Shown here in pieces: positions 24,070-32,449 of a stretch of DNA of 64,000 nt. Origin of the DNA: an uncultured Lachnospiraceae bacterium. GTDB lineage: Bacteria > Bacillota > Clostridia > Lachnospirales > Lachnospiraceae. The stretch is from positions 17,371 to 81,370 of the forward strand of contig CAJUKV010000014.1 of assembly GCA_910587305.1 (NCBI GenBank). Reading direction: 5' to 3'. The position numbers were made by a program, and so were the translations under genes. A model generated the notes under the pieces. The model did no database searches. It was not told the origin of the DNA and worked only from the letters and a program-made list of their open reading frames with translations. Numbering within the stretch: the stretch's first letter is position 1; each line of letters begins with the position of its first letter.

Positions 24070-26104
24070 GGGAAATTACAGACGGAACCTGATGGACATG
24101 CATATTGACGACTGGAATCCGGAATTTTTAAGCCGCCTTGATGTGGACGAGTACATTAAAGCGCTTAAGGATGCGGGAATTCAGGCCGCCATGGTGAAAG
24201 GAAGGCCCCATACGGGACTGGCCTATTATCCTACGAAGGTGGGAAGAATGCATAAGGGGCTTAAGGGTTTCGACTTCCTCGGGGAGATGGTGCAAAAATG
24301 TCATGAAAACGGGATTGCGGTGGTTGCCTATTTTACACAGATTTTTGATAACTGGGCGTACGACAATCACCCTGAATGGCGTATCATCACCGCAGAGGGG
24401 AAGGGAATGCGGGAGCTGCACGAGAAGGCAAACATGAAAACGGGCCGCTATGGCATTGTCTGTCCCAATAATGAAGGATACAGAGAATATGTGAAAGCCT
24501 GCTTAACGGAGATGAACGAGCTTTACGACTTTGACGGAATGTTCCTGGATATGACCTTTTTTCCGGAAGTGTGCTATTGTCCCAGCTGCCGGAAAAGATA
24601 CATGGATGAAACCGGTAAGGAGCTGCCCAGAGTCATTGACTGGCAGGACCCCGATTGGATGGAGTATGCTTACAAGAGGGATGAATGGATGGCGGATTAT
24701 GCCAGGTTTGCAACGGACTGCGTAAAGAAAATAAAACCTGACGTAACCATTGAACACCAATTTTCCAGCATAGCCGCATCTTGGATTACGGCTAATTCGG
24801 AGCTTTTGTTAGACGCCATTGACTGTGCAAGCGGAGATTATTATGGAGGCTTTTTACAGCAGACGTTCATCAATAAATATTATAAGAATATTTCGCCCAA
24901 TCTTCCCTTCGTGTATCATACGTCGCGCTGTGACCCGGAGCTGAAATATCATACCACGACGAAAACGGAAGAAGAAATGCTTTTGCATGTTATCACGGCT
25001 CTTGTACATAACGGTGCGTTTTTGCTGGTGGACGCCATTAATCCGGATGGGAGCATTGTGCCCGACGTTTATCATGGAATGATGAAACGGGTTTATGAAA
25101 ATACCAGTCGGTTTGAAAAATATATAAACGGTGATCTGTATCATGACGCCGCGGTCTGGTTTGCAACACATGCAAAATATGATCCCAACGAAACCGGAAT
25201 CGAAGTTACCCAAAAGAGCTTTCAGCCTGCTTTTTATCTGGAAGCCCCTGTGGCGGCGTCCTCTGTGCTGCGGGAATATAATGTGCCCTTTGAGGTAATT
25301 GGAACGAAAAACATCAGACAGGAAAAGGCAAAGGTGTTAATTCTTTCCCATGTGGCCAATATCCGGGAAGAGGAAATGGATGAGATAGAGGCTTACCTTG
25401 CGGGAGGCGGCAACCTGTTTATCAGCGGTCCGATAGGAAATAAGCGGCTGCAAAAACTCCTTGGCATAAGGATAACAGGACAAACCGAACACGACTTTAC
25501 TTATATGAGTCCTACAAAGGAAGGGGAGGAGTTATTTGAGGGATTTTCTCATCTGGTGCCCCTTACCATAGACGGTCATCAGATGGAGGCGGAGATTGCA
25601 GACGATACGAATCTTACGGTGCTTGCGACGAAAACCCTGCCCTATACAATGACGGGCCGCTGTGAGTTTGCAGCTATCCATTCCAATCCGCCCGGTATTT
25701 ATACGGAAGCTCCCTGCGCGGTGCTGAAACAAGTGGGAGAAAGCAGGATCATCTGGACGGCGGCGCCCATAGAAATGTCAAGGCCCTATATGAGCCGGAA
25801 GGTATTTTTCCGTATGATTGATTTCTTGCGTGGCGAAGCAGCTTTTACCTCAAACGCGCCGAAATTCGTGGAAGTATTGGGATGGCAAAAGGACGGGAAG
25901 GACTACTTTGCAGCCATCAACCAGCAGGAGGAATCTCCCGTGGCGCCTATGTATGATATTACCATTGAAGTGAAGGGCAAAGCCGGTAAGAAGGCTTATC
26001 TCCTTCCGGAGCATACGGAATTAAAGACGGAAACCATAGGGGAAGATACGTTGAAAATTTATTTACCGAAACTGGAAATCTTCCATATTCTTTGTTTGGA
26101 ATAG
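24059..26104 (+). CDS. glycosidase-like protein (GHL6/GH42-type TIM barrel with beta-galactosidase-like C-terminal domains)
   Basis: A 681-residue protein with no signal peptide. Residues 1-330 look like a TIM barrel of the hypothetical glycosyl hydrolase (GHL6) group; FDGMFLDMTFF carries a probable catalytic Asp. An unusual CYCPSCRKRY lies beside it and may bind metal. Residues about 340-560 resemble the GH42 beta-galactosidase trimerisation domain (EAYLAGGGNLFISGPIG), and the end is a beta-sandwich. Context beside fucI suggests action on fucosylated or related host glycans, but no activity is established. AAGGAGGTAAATTTTT sits within the end of the AraC gene. Confidence 0.68.
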   Translation: MWIEGNYRRNLMDMHIDDWNPEFLSRLDVDEYIKALKDAGIQAAMVKGRPHTGLAYYPTKVGRMHKGLKGFDFLGEMVQKCHENGIAVVAYFTQIFDNWAYDNHPEWRIITAEGKGMRELHEKANMKTGRYGIVCPNNEGYREYVKACLTEMNELYDFDGMFLDMTFFPEVCYCPSCRKRYMDETGKELPRVIDWQDPDWMEYAYKRDEWMADYARFATDCVKKIKPDVTIEHQFSSIAASWITANSELLLDAIDCASGDYYGGFLQQTFINKYYKNISPNLPFVYHTSRCDPELKYHTTTKTEEEMLLHVITALVHNGAFLLVDAINPDGSIVPDVYHGMMKRVYENTSRFEKYINGDLYHDAAVWFATHAKYDPNETGIEVTQKSFQPAFYLEAPVAASSVLREYNVPFEVIGTKNIRQEKAKVLILSHVANIREEEMDEIEAYLAGGGNLFISGPIGNKRLQKLLGIRITGQTEHDFTYMSPTKEGEELFEGFSHLVPLTIDGHQMEAEIADDTNLTVLATKTLPYTMTGRCEFAAIHSNPPGIYTEAPCAVLKQVGESRIIWTAAPIEMSRPYMSRKVFFRMIDFLRGEAAFTSNAPKFVEVLGWQKDGKDYFAAINQQEESPVAPMYDITIEVKGKAGKKAYLLPEHTELKTETIGEDTLKIYLPKLEIFHILCLE

Positions 26105-26191
26105 GAAATTGTCACAAAAATGAGTCCTCAGATTTCTGTTTCCGGAAGGCTTTATGTAAAAGAAAATAATTGAAGGAATGGGGTATTATGA

Positions 26192-26420
26192 CAATGTCAT
26201 TAAGTTAATGGCTGCGGACGCCGGGAGGAAAACAAACGCTGCCTCGCTTCGCGAGTCTGCTTATTGTAAAAATTCTTCGTCGCCGCGCTTTCGCTCCGTA
26301 AAAAGCGTAGCGGACACTAGGTTCGTGAAGTACCTCACCAAGTGCCGACGCTTTTTAAGGGGCTCCCCCAGAATTTTATTTTCCTCCCGGCTGGTTTTGG
26401 CGCTAAACTTAATGACATTG
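26192..26420. mobile_element. MITE-like element with 15-bp inverted ends and 10-bp target duplication
   Basis: CAATGTCATTAAGTT (26192-26206) and its exact complement (26406-26420) form the ends. GGTATTATGA occurs immediately outside on both sides (26182-26191 and 26421-26430), a clean 10-bp target duplication. Inside, GCCGGGAGGAAAA (26220-26232) pairs with 26379-26391, and AAAAAGCGT pairs with ACGCTTTTT further in, so the transcript would fold into one long structure. There is no transposase. It separates the glycosidase-like gene from the epimerase. The duplication length suits IS4-like transposases, which is only a guess. Confidence 0.82.
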
Positions 26421-26498
26421 GGTATTATGAAGAATTTTCACTGTGAAATGTGTCAGACACTTACGTGAACGGGTGATGGGAAAGAGTGGAGGGATAGG

Positions 26499-27401
26499 AT
26501 GATGAAATATGGTATTTATTTTGCTTATTGGGAGCAGGAATGGGGCGTTGACCAGAAACAATATATTGAAAAGGTGAAAAAGCTTGGGTTTGATATTCTG
26601 GAAATTTCCTGCGCTATGCTGAAAAATATTGAAAAGAAAGAATTGCAGGAAATCAGGAAAAGAGCGGAGGATGCGGGGGTAATTTTAACTGCCGGGTATG
26701 GGCCTTCGGCAAGTGAAAATCTGGCAAGCTCCGATCCGGAAGTGGTAAAAAATGCCATTGCTTTTTACACGGATATTTTAAAGAAGCTTGAAGTTCTGGA
26801 CATTCACACCTTAGGAGGCGGAATCTATTCTTACTGGCCGGTGGATTACTCGAAACCTATCGACAAGGCGGGAGACTGGATAAGAAGCGTGGAAAACGTG
26901 CGCAAAGTAGGCAGGATCGCCGGTGAGTGCGGCGTGGATTACTGCCTGGAAGTGCTGAACAGGTTTGAGGGATATCTGCTGAATACCTGCGAGGAGTGTA
27001 AGAAATTTGTGGAAGAAGTAAACGTGAACGCCGTAAAGATTATGTTGGATACCTTCCATATGAATATTGAGGAAGACAGCATGGTGGAAGCAATCTTGCT
27101 GGCGGGCAAAAAGCTCGGTCACTTCCACGTGGGAGAAAATAACAGACGGCTGCCCGGCAAAGGAGGCTTTCCCTGGTATGAGATCGGCATGGCGCTGCGT
27201 GCGGTCGGGTATGAGAAAAATGTGGTGATGGAGCCCTTTGTCAGAAGCGGAGGCGGAGTGGGAAGCGATATCAAAATATGGCGCGATTTAAGCCGCGGCG
27301 CATCTATAGAACAGCTTGACGAGGATGCGGCAGATTCGGTGAAGTATCTGCGCTATGTGTTTGGCGGCCCTAATTCCGACGGCAGGAGCGTACTCAGATA
27401 A
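26499..27401 (+). CDS. D-allulose/D-tagatose 3-epimerase-like sugar epimerase
   Basis: A 300-residue TIM-barrel isomerase closely resembling clostridial D-psicose (allulose) 3-epimerases. The N-terminus KYGIYFAYWEQEW and segments GGGIYSYWPVDYSKPIDK, LEVLNRFEGYLLNT, MLDTFHMNIEEDS and VVMEPFVRSGG match that family. They supply the two Glu, one Asp and one His metal ligands and catalytic residues. The reaction is C3 epimerisation of a ketose such as fructose/allulose. Next to L-fucose isomerase it may act on a 6-deoxy-ketose, which is inference. The start may be 26499 or the adjacent ATG 26502; GGAGGG lies upstream. Confidence 0.85.
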   Translation: MMKYGIYFAYWEQEWGVDQKQYIEKVKKLGFDILEISCAMLKNIEKKELQEIRKRAEDAGVILTAGYGPSASENLASSDPEVVKNAIAFYTDILKKLEVLDIHTLGGGIYSYWPVDYSKPIDKAGDWIRSVENVRKVGRIAGECGVDYCLEVLNRFEGYLLNTCEECKKFVEEVNVNAVKIMLDTFHMNIEEDSMVEAILLAGKKLGHFHVGENNRRLPGKGGFPWYEIGMALRAVGYEKNVVMEPFVRSGGGVGSDIKIWRDLSRGASIEQLDEDAADSVKYLRYVFGGPNSDGRSVLR

Positions 27402-27571
27402 CAATAAATGATGTGAAGAACAGGCGATCTATAACTAAATTTTGTGAAAAATTTACCGGATGTACGCAGAGCGTACATTGATGAAAGCCGGGTGTTTCAG
27501 ATGGAAAATCAGCTTCAAGGGTAGGGGCAAGGAGATTCTAAGAGAGCCCGGGAAATAGAAATGGAGGGAAT

Positions 27572-29341
27572 ATGAAGAATTATCCGGCAATAGGAATACG
27601 ACCTATCGTTGATTCCCGGAGACTTGGTATCCGGGATGCATTAGAGGGAAAGGTCAGGGAAATGGCGCAGTCGGCGAAAAAGCTGATAGAAGAAAATGTG
27701 TTTTATGCGGACGGCACTCCTGTGCGGGTTGTGATTTTTTCAGGAAGTATTGCGGGAGGAGAGGAGGCGGCAAGATGTGAGGCGGAGTTTGCGGCAAAGC
27801 ATGTGACGGCCACCTTAAGCGTTACGCCAAGTTGGTGCTACCCTCTCGAAACCATTGATATGAATCCTCTGACCATCAAGGCGATATGGGGATTTAACGG
27901 GACGGAGCGTCCGGGAGCCGTTTATTTGGCTTCCGCCATGGCGGCCCATAATCAGATGAGAAGGCCCTGCTTTTCTATTTATGGCAGGGATGTACAGGAC
28001 ATGGAGGAAAAAGAAATTCCCGCTGACGTACAGGAAAAAATACTGCGTTTCGCAAGATGTGCGGTTGCGGCAGGGGAAATGCAAAATAAATCCTATGTGG
28101 GCTTTGGCGCAGTTTCCATGGGCATTATGGGTTCCTTCCTGGATCCGTCCTTCTACGTGCAATATCTTGGAATGCGGCCTGAATGGGTGGATATGACGGA
28201 GATTTTGCGCCGCATGGATTCAGGCATTTATGACCCGGAAGAATTTCAAAAGGCCCTTGCCTGGGTTCGCCAAAATTGCAGGGAGGGCTATGACCCAAAT
28301 CCGGCGCAGCGCGCCCACAGCAGGAAGCAGAAGGATGAGGAATGGGAGTTTGTGGTGAAAATGACCATGATTGTCCGGGATGTCATGCTCGGAAACGAGA
28401 AGCTTGCAGAAATGGGATTCGAGGAGGAGGCCCTTGGGAGAAACGGTATCTTTGGCGGCTTTCAGGGACAGCGCATGTGGACGGATTATAAGCCCAATGG
28501 GGATTTTACGGAAGCCATCTTAAATTCCTCCTTTGACTGGAACGGAAAACGCCAGCCCCTTGTTTTTGCAACGGAAAATGACAACTTAAATGGCCTGTCA
28601 ATGCTCTTTGGCAATCTGCTCACCGGGAAGGCAAGCGGCTTTTCCGACGTGCGGTGCTATTGGAGCCCCGAAGCCGTAAAGCGGGTGACAGGCTGGGAGC
28701 CTGCGGGAAAGGCAGCGGGCGGCTTTATTCATTTAATCAACTCCGGATCCACCTGCCTTGACGCCACCGGAAAAGCAACGGATGAAGAAGGGAAGGGCGT
28801 AATGAAGCCATGGTGGGAGATGAAAGAGGAGGACATTAAGGCGTGTCTTGAGGCAACGGACTGGTGTCCCGCGGAGCTGTGCCAGTTCAGAGGCGGCGGT
28901 TATTCTTCCCATTTTAAGACAGATGCGGAAATGCCGCTTACCATGGTGAGAGTGAATTTGGTGGACGGGATTGGCCCTGTGATGCAGATTGCGGAAGGGT
29001 GGAGTATCGTACTGCCCGAAGAAGTGCACCATAAGATTGACATCCGCACAGACCGGACATGGCCCACCACATGGTTTGTGCCAAGGACAACGGGGAAGAA
29101 AGCATTCAGGGACGTTTACAGCGTAATGGCAAACTGGGGGGCCAACCATGGGGCGTTCATACACGGCCATGTGGGCGCCGACCTTATCACCCTTTCCTCC
29201 ATGCTGCGTATTCCTGTGACCATGCATAATGTGGCGGAAGAGAAAATTTTCCGTCCCCATGTGTGGGCCAGCTTTGGAACCGGCGATTTGGAGACGGCGG
29301 ACAGGGAAGCGTGCAGGGCGTTTGGGCCGTTGTATAGATAA
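27572..29341 (+). CDS. fucI: L-fucose isomerase
   Basis: A 589-residue enzyme, the usual length of FucI (about 590), which converts L-fucose to L-fuculose using Mn2+; it can also act on D-arabinose. Expected metal-binding residues are seen as Glu in VFATENDNLNG, Asp in GFSDVRCYW and His in PVTMHNVAEE. The N-terminus IGIRPIVDSRRLGIRD is the family start. A hairpin ATGTACGC-AGA-GCGTACAT lies upstream at 27460-27478. No fuculokinase or fuculose-1-phosphate aldolase is in the window, so the pathway continues elsewhere or uses the neighbouring epimerase. Confidence 0.93.
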   Translation: MKNYPAIGIRPIVDSRRLGIRDALEGKVREMAQSAKKLIEENVFYADGTPVRVVIFSGSIAGGEEAARCEAEFAAKHVTATLSVTPSWCYPLETIDMNPLTIKAIWGFNGTERPGAVYLASAMAAHNQMRRPCFSIYGRDVQDMEEKEIPADVQEKILRFARCAVAAGEMQNKSYVGFGAVSMGIMGSFLDPSFYVQYLGMRPEWVDMTEILRRMDSGIYDPEEFQKALAWVRQNCREGYDPNPAQRAHSRKQKDEEWEFVVKMTMIVRDVMLGNEKLAEMGFEEEALGRNGIFGGFQGQRMWTDYKPNGDFTEAILNSSFDWNGKRQPLVFATENDNLNGLSMLFGNLLTGKASGFSDVRCYWSPEAVKRVTGWEPAGKAAGGFIHLINSGSTCLDATGKATDEEGKGVMKPWWEMKEEDIKACLEATDWCPAELCQFRGGGYSSHFKTDAEMPLTMVRVNLVDGIGPVMQIAEGWSIVLPEEVHHKIDIRTDRTWPTTWFVPRTTGKKAFRDVYSVMANWGANHGAFIHGHVGADLITLSSMLRIPVTMHNVAEEKIFRPHVWASFGTGDLETADREACRAFGPLYR

Positions 29342-29436
29342 CAAGGCGGGACATAAATTTAGCAAAGACTTAAAAAATCAGCAAATGATGTGATATATAT
29401 AAGAACTGCTAAAACGCCAAAAACAAATATTGGAAT

Positions 29437-29488
29437 GTATGAAGAACCACCTCGTTACTTGTCAGAGTTCCGAGGTGGTTCTTCATAC
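29437..29488. terminator. 18-bp perfect stem-loop between fucI and the T7SS island
   Basis: GTATGAAGAACCACCTCG (29437-29454) and its exact complement (29471-29488) enclose a 16-base loop. No T-run follows immediately on the plus strand, but ATTTGTTTTT follows on the minus strand. It could therefore terminate leftward transcription from the XRE gene, or both directions. It coincides with the visible shift to AT-richer DNA. Confidence 0.6.
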
Positions 29489-29574
29489 TCTAAAGCATCA
29501 TTCTCAATCTATCTTTTAAAATTTATTTATATAATCCAATTAAATTATTTTTAGAATATAAAATCTATTGTTTT

Positions 29575-29901
29575 CTATAATAGCTGTTTAATCTCAAATA
29601 AAATATTAATAATATGTTCAAATTGTTCATCACTAAAGGAATTAAACCATTCAAGGGCGATATCTTTGTTAAAGCCTTCTTTATGTCCGGAAATTATATA
29701 ATCTGCGGATATGTTACAAGCAGTGCATATTTTATAAATTGTTTTTGCGGTAGGGCTTTTTTTCCCACGCTCAATGTCAGCTAAGAAGCTGGGAGATATA
29801 TCACATTTTTCACTGAATTTTTCCCGGGAAAGGCGTAGGGATTCGCGTACTTCGCGGACCCTTAATCCTACCATTAAATTGAAATCTTTGTCTATGTTCA
29901 T
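29575..29901 (-). CDS. XRE-family helix-turn-helix regulator
   Basis: A 108-residue repressor-type protein. A Cro/CI helix-turn-helix lies at residues 12-66 (KFSEKCDISPSFLADIERGKK is the recognition unit). A short C-terminal helical region (EWFNSFSDEQFEHIINILFEI) is probably for dimerisation. It is divergent from the secretion island and separated from it by 217 bases that contain two matching operators overlapping the island promoter. It is therefore the natural candidate for controlling the island. Its own promoter could not be fixed with confidence. Confidence 0.85.
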   Translation of the reverse strand: MNIDKDFNLMVGLRVREVRESLRLSREKFSEKCDISPSFLADIERGKKSPTAKTIYKICTACNISADYIISGHKEGFNKDIALEWFNSFSDEQFEHIINILFEIKQLL

Positions 29902-29964
29902 ACTTATACTCCCATTAGTAAATATTAGCCATACGCATAGTATAGCAATATCCGTTTAAGAGAA

Positions 29965-30002
29965 ATATATTCTATAGAGTATGATAATATATTCTATAGA
30001 AT
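29965..30002. promoter_or_regulatory. paired operator ATATATTCTATAGA(A/G)T
   Basis: ATATATTCTATAGAGT (29965-29980) and ATATATTCTATAGAAT (29987-30002) are 16-bp direct repeats with one mismatch, 22 bases centre to centre, about two helical turns. The second contains the perfect palindrome ATTCTATAGAAT (29991-30002) and touches the -35 box. This suits cooperative repressor dimers, most likely the divergent XRE protein. Confidence 0.65.
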
Positions 30003-30030
30003 TGACATTTAGTGACAAAAAATGTATAAT
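30002..30030 (+). promoter_or_regulatory. near-consensus sigma-A promoter of the island
   Basis: TTGACA (30002-30007) and TATAAT (30025-30030) are separated by exactly 17 bases, a full consensus match. The first downstream gene starts at 30119. The -35 box abuts the operator at 29987-30002, so tight repression followed by strong expression is expected. Confidence 0.75.
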
Positions 30031-30118
30031 TAAAAACTGAAAAGTGATTGAGAGGTAAACTATTCAAGATTTATGAAGTAAAGGGATATATTTATTCATG
30101 TAAGTAGGAGGAATAAGG

Positions 30119-30835
30119 ATGAAAAAAGGAAGAAGAACTATTTGCGCATTTGGAATTATAGGGATGATTTTTATGAGTACAGTGTTGCCTGCAAATGCGG
30201 CTGCAAAATTTGATCCAAATTATTATGCAGTAGCTTATCCGGATGTAGTGGCTGTACTGGGAACAGAGGCGCAGGCTTTGTACAATCATTATCTTGTGTA
30301 TGGAATGAAAGAAGGGCGGCTCCCATACGAAGGAGCAGCTCCCGGTGCGGCTGTAGATGGAACATTGGAAGTTCGTGGTGTAATTTCGGAAGATTCTCAA
30401 TTGATCCCTGTAAATGAACTTGCAAATTTATCAAGCCTGAGAAAAAAATTGACAGACGAAGAATTGAATCAGGCATATAATGCTGCGGCCGAAATTGTAA
30501 AACCATATTTAAATGCGTCAAAAGAAGATCAGCTTAAAGAAATAGCATATTCTCTGCGCGTATTGTTTGAATCAGGAATGTCATATTCTATGTCTGATCC
30601 GCATTACAATGATCCTTACGGATATTTTGTAACAGGTGTGGCATCATGTGCAGGATGTACACGTGCGACAGGATTATGCCTGAATATGCTTGGAATTCCT
30701 TACGAGCATGTAAACGAAAATCAATATACACATCAGTGGTGCAGAGTGGAAATTGATGGGGTTTATTGGATTTGTGATGCATTCGGATTATACTGCGGCC
30801 CGGAACCGGCGCCATATGTACACCCTTATTTATAA
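30119..30835 (+). CDS. secreted transglutaminase-like protein
   Basis: A 238-residue exported protein. The signal peptide (residues 1-28) ends in ANAAA. Residues 30-67 form one FDPNYYAVAYPDV...HYLVYGMKEGR repeat, common in secreted Lachnospiraceae proteins. Residues about 105-225 are a transglutaminase/protease-like domain. Its triad would be Cys180 (in GCTRATGLCLNMLGIP), His205 (in HQWCRVEIDG) and Asp220 (in WICDAFG). Such domains act as amide-forming or cleaving enzymes on wall peptides or proteins. It is the first gene after the regulated promoter, followed by a weak terminator, so it may be expressed more strongly than the genes behind it. Confidence 0.78.
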   Translation: MKKGRRTICAFGIIGMIFMSTVLPANAAAKFDPNYYAVAYPDVVAVLGTEAQALYNHYLVYGMKEGRLPYEGAAPGAAVDGTLEVRGVISEDSQLIPVNELANLSSLRKKLTDEELNQAYNAAAEIVKPYLNASKEDQLKEIAYSLRVLFESGMSYSMSDPHYNDPYGYFVTGVASCAGCTRATGLCLNMLGIPYEHVNENQYTHQWCRVEIDGVYWICDAFGLYCGPEPAPYVHPYL

Positions 30836-30840
30836 ATCAG

Positions 30841-30873
30841 GAAGCTAAGATGAGTTCTATGGGCTTCTTTTTT
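30841..30873 (+). terminator. imperfect intrinsic terminator after the transglutaminase-like gene
   Basis: GAAGC-t-AAGA-TGAG-TTCT-atg-GGCTTC followed by six T (30868-30873). The bulged stem suggests partial read-through into the secretion genes. Confidence 0.5.
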
Positions 30874-30889
30874 AGAAAGGGGATTGGAT

Positions 30890-32122
30890 ATGTTTAGCGT
30901 TAAAGAGAATCATCTGGAAAGTCTGGTTAATCAAGAGTATGTCTTTATTTGCCAGTTAGGGCAAATGGAAGTTGAGGTTAACCATATCATCAGAAATTTT
31001 GCATATCACGGTGCGGGGAGAGAGAGGTGTCTGGGAAGATTAAAGGCAGTAAACAATAGTATTAACAGCAGCCAAAGAAAAATGGAGATGATGAGGGAAG
31101 CATTATCTGAAGGAATAAGGAGGTACCGGGATACAGAGAAGCGAATTTGCGAAAATGCAGAGGCTGACAGATTTCGATATGGGGCGGTAAACGGCAATGG
31201 AGTATCAACTGCAGGCAGTAGTATGGGCAGTATGGGAGCGCGCGGAAACAATAAAAACCGAACATTAGGCGATTCACTTTACTCAAGCATAAAAGCATTT
31301 TTGAAGTATAAAGAAAAGTTCGAAAAGGATAAAGGCGCAGGGCTTGGCGGAGCGGTTATGTCTTATGCGAAGGATTTGCAGAATTTTTTCAATGAAAAGA
31401 GCGGAGCAGAATTCTTTGATCTGACAAAATCCAGTTCAAAACTTTGGAATGCTTATTATAAATACCTTTTAAAAAATGATGACAAAGGATTACTGAAAAA
31501 GCAGTGGGGGAAAAAGGCGGCGGGAGTCAGTCTGGCGGGAAGTCTCATGGGACTTATCTCAACTGTCTGTGATGTGAGTGGAAAGGAGAATGATACTTTT
31601 TTTAAAAGATGGGGCAATTTAACCGATGTGCTGAAAGATGGAACCGATGTTGTGAAAGATGGGTATGAATTGTGGCATTATGAAGAACTGTTAAATAATA
31701 AAAACGGACTTCACTCTGCAGCAGGCAAGTACGCAATTCTGGCAAAAACAGCATTTAGTGTGGCGGGGCAGACAGGCAGGAGTATTAAGAAATACAATGC
31801 GGATGGACACTGGAGTGCAGATGATACAGCGCGTACTATGACTGAAATTTCAGTGGCAGGATTAGAGACAATGGTATCAGGTTTGACCTTTGGTATCATA
31901 TCGGCAGATACTTTTGGGACAAGCACGGAAAAAATTGCCACAGATATTGAAAATACTGCTACAGGATTAGGACGCTGGGCGGGAGAATATATTGCTGCTC
32001 ATGAAGATATGAGAAAACGGTGGAAAAAAGGCTGTAAGCTAGAGCAGGTAGGGCTTGTCTATGAAGCAATGTTTAGAAATGCATTTTCAGCAATAGGCGA
32101 GCTTGTGAAGCGTAGTATTTAA
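30890..32122 (+). CDS. putative T7SS substrate with helical N-terminal domain
   Basis: A 410-residue protein not assignable to a named toxin. Residues 1-95 are predicted helical and match the N-terminus of the protein at 40132. The shared pattern runs through RLK...NNSINSSQRKMEMMREAL and ends Y..TE.RICE.A. That is how LXG/WXG-like export domains are laid out. A Gly/Ser/Asn linker (about 100-130) follows. The rest has two small-residue hydrophobic stretches (GVSLAGSLMGLISTV and SGLTFGIISADTFG) that could contact membranes. ATG 30890 follows AAAGGGGATTGG. It is directly followed by a DUF4176-like gene. Export by this T7SS is inferred. Confidence 0.55.
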   Translation: MFSVKENHLESLVNQEYVFICQLGQMEVEVNHIIRNFAYHGAGRERCLGRLKAVNNSINSSQRKMEMMREALSEGIRRYRDTEKRICENAEADRFRYGAVNGNGVSTAGSSMGSMGARGNNKNRTLGDSLYSSIKAFLKYKEKFEKDKGAGLGGAVMSYAKDLQNFFNEKSGAEFFDLTKSSSKLWNAYYKYLLKNDDKGLLKKQWGKKAAGVSLAGSLMGLISTVCDVSGKENDTFFKRWGNLTDVLKDGTDVVKDGYELWHYEELLNNKNGLHSAAGKYAILAKTAFSVAGQTGRSIKKYNADGHWSADDTARTMTEISVAGLETMVSGLTFGIISADTFGTSTEKIATDIENTATGLGRWAGEYIAAHEDMRKRWKKGCKLEQVGLVYEAMFRNAFSAIGELVKRSI

Positions 32123-32136
32123 CTAGGAGGATTGTA

Positions 32137-32433
32137 ATGGGAGATTTATTGCCGGTTGGAAGCGTAGTTATGCTGGAAGGCGGAAGCAAAAAGACAGTTA
32201 TTATGGGGATCTTACAGTTTAACTTAGAGGAACAGGATAAATTATACGACTATCTGGGAGTGCCATATCCAGAGGGATATATGGGAAGTGGAAGCAGTTA
32301 TTTTTTTAATCATGACAGTATTGCCGAGATTTTTTTCAGAGGCTATGAGAATCAGGAACGGCAGGATATGTTAGCGATATTGGAAAAAATCCGGCAAGGA
32401 GCGGAAGAAATAGTCGAGAAGGAAAGCTTTTAG
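32137..32433 (+). CDS. DUF4176-like T7SS-associated protein
   Basis: A 98-residue protein with the pattern LPVGSVVMLEGGSKKTVIMG, then YDYLGVPYPEGYMG, FFNHDSIAEIFFRGYEN and a charged helical tail. It shares this pattern with the protein at 41252, about 40 % of positions by eye. DUF4176 proteins are recurrent neighbours of T7SSb effector genes in Firmicutes, and their role is unresolved (chaperone or targeting factor has been suggested). CTAGGAGGATTGTA precedes the ATG, 14 bases after the substrate gene stop. Confidence 0.72.
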   Translation: MGDLLPVGSVVMLEGGSKKTVIMGILQFNLEEQDKLYDYLGVPYPEGYMGSGSSYFFNHDSIAEIFFRGYENQERQDMLAILEKIRQGAEEIVEKESF

Positions 32434-32449
32434 GTATAGTGGGCTAAAA

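Noticed and set aside
26178..26468. A 96-codon ORF spanning 26178-26468
   Set aside because: It runs straight through both inverted ends of the MITE-like element and its translation resembles nothing; it is a by-product of the element.
30890..32122. Naming the 30890 protein an LXG toxin
   Set aside because: The N-terminal helices suit a T7SS export domain, but the LXG signature and any nuclease, lipase or pore-former motif could not be pointed to, so only a putative substrate is claimed.
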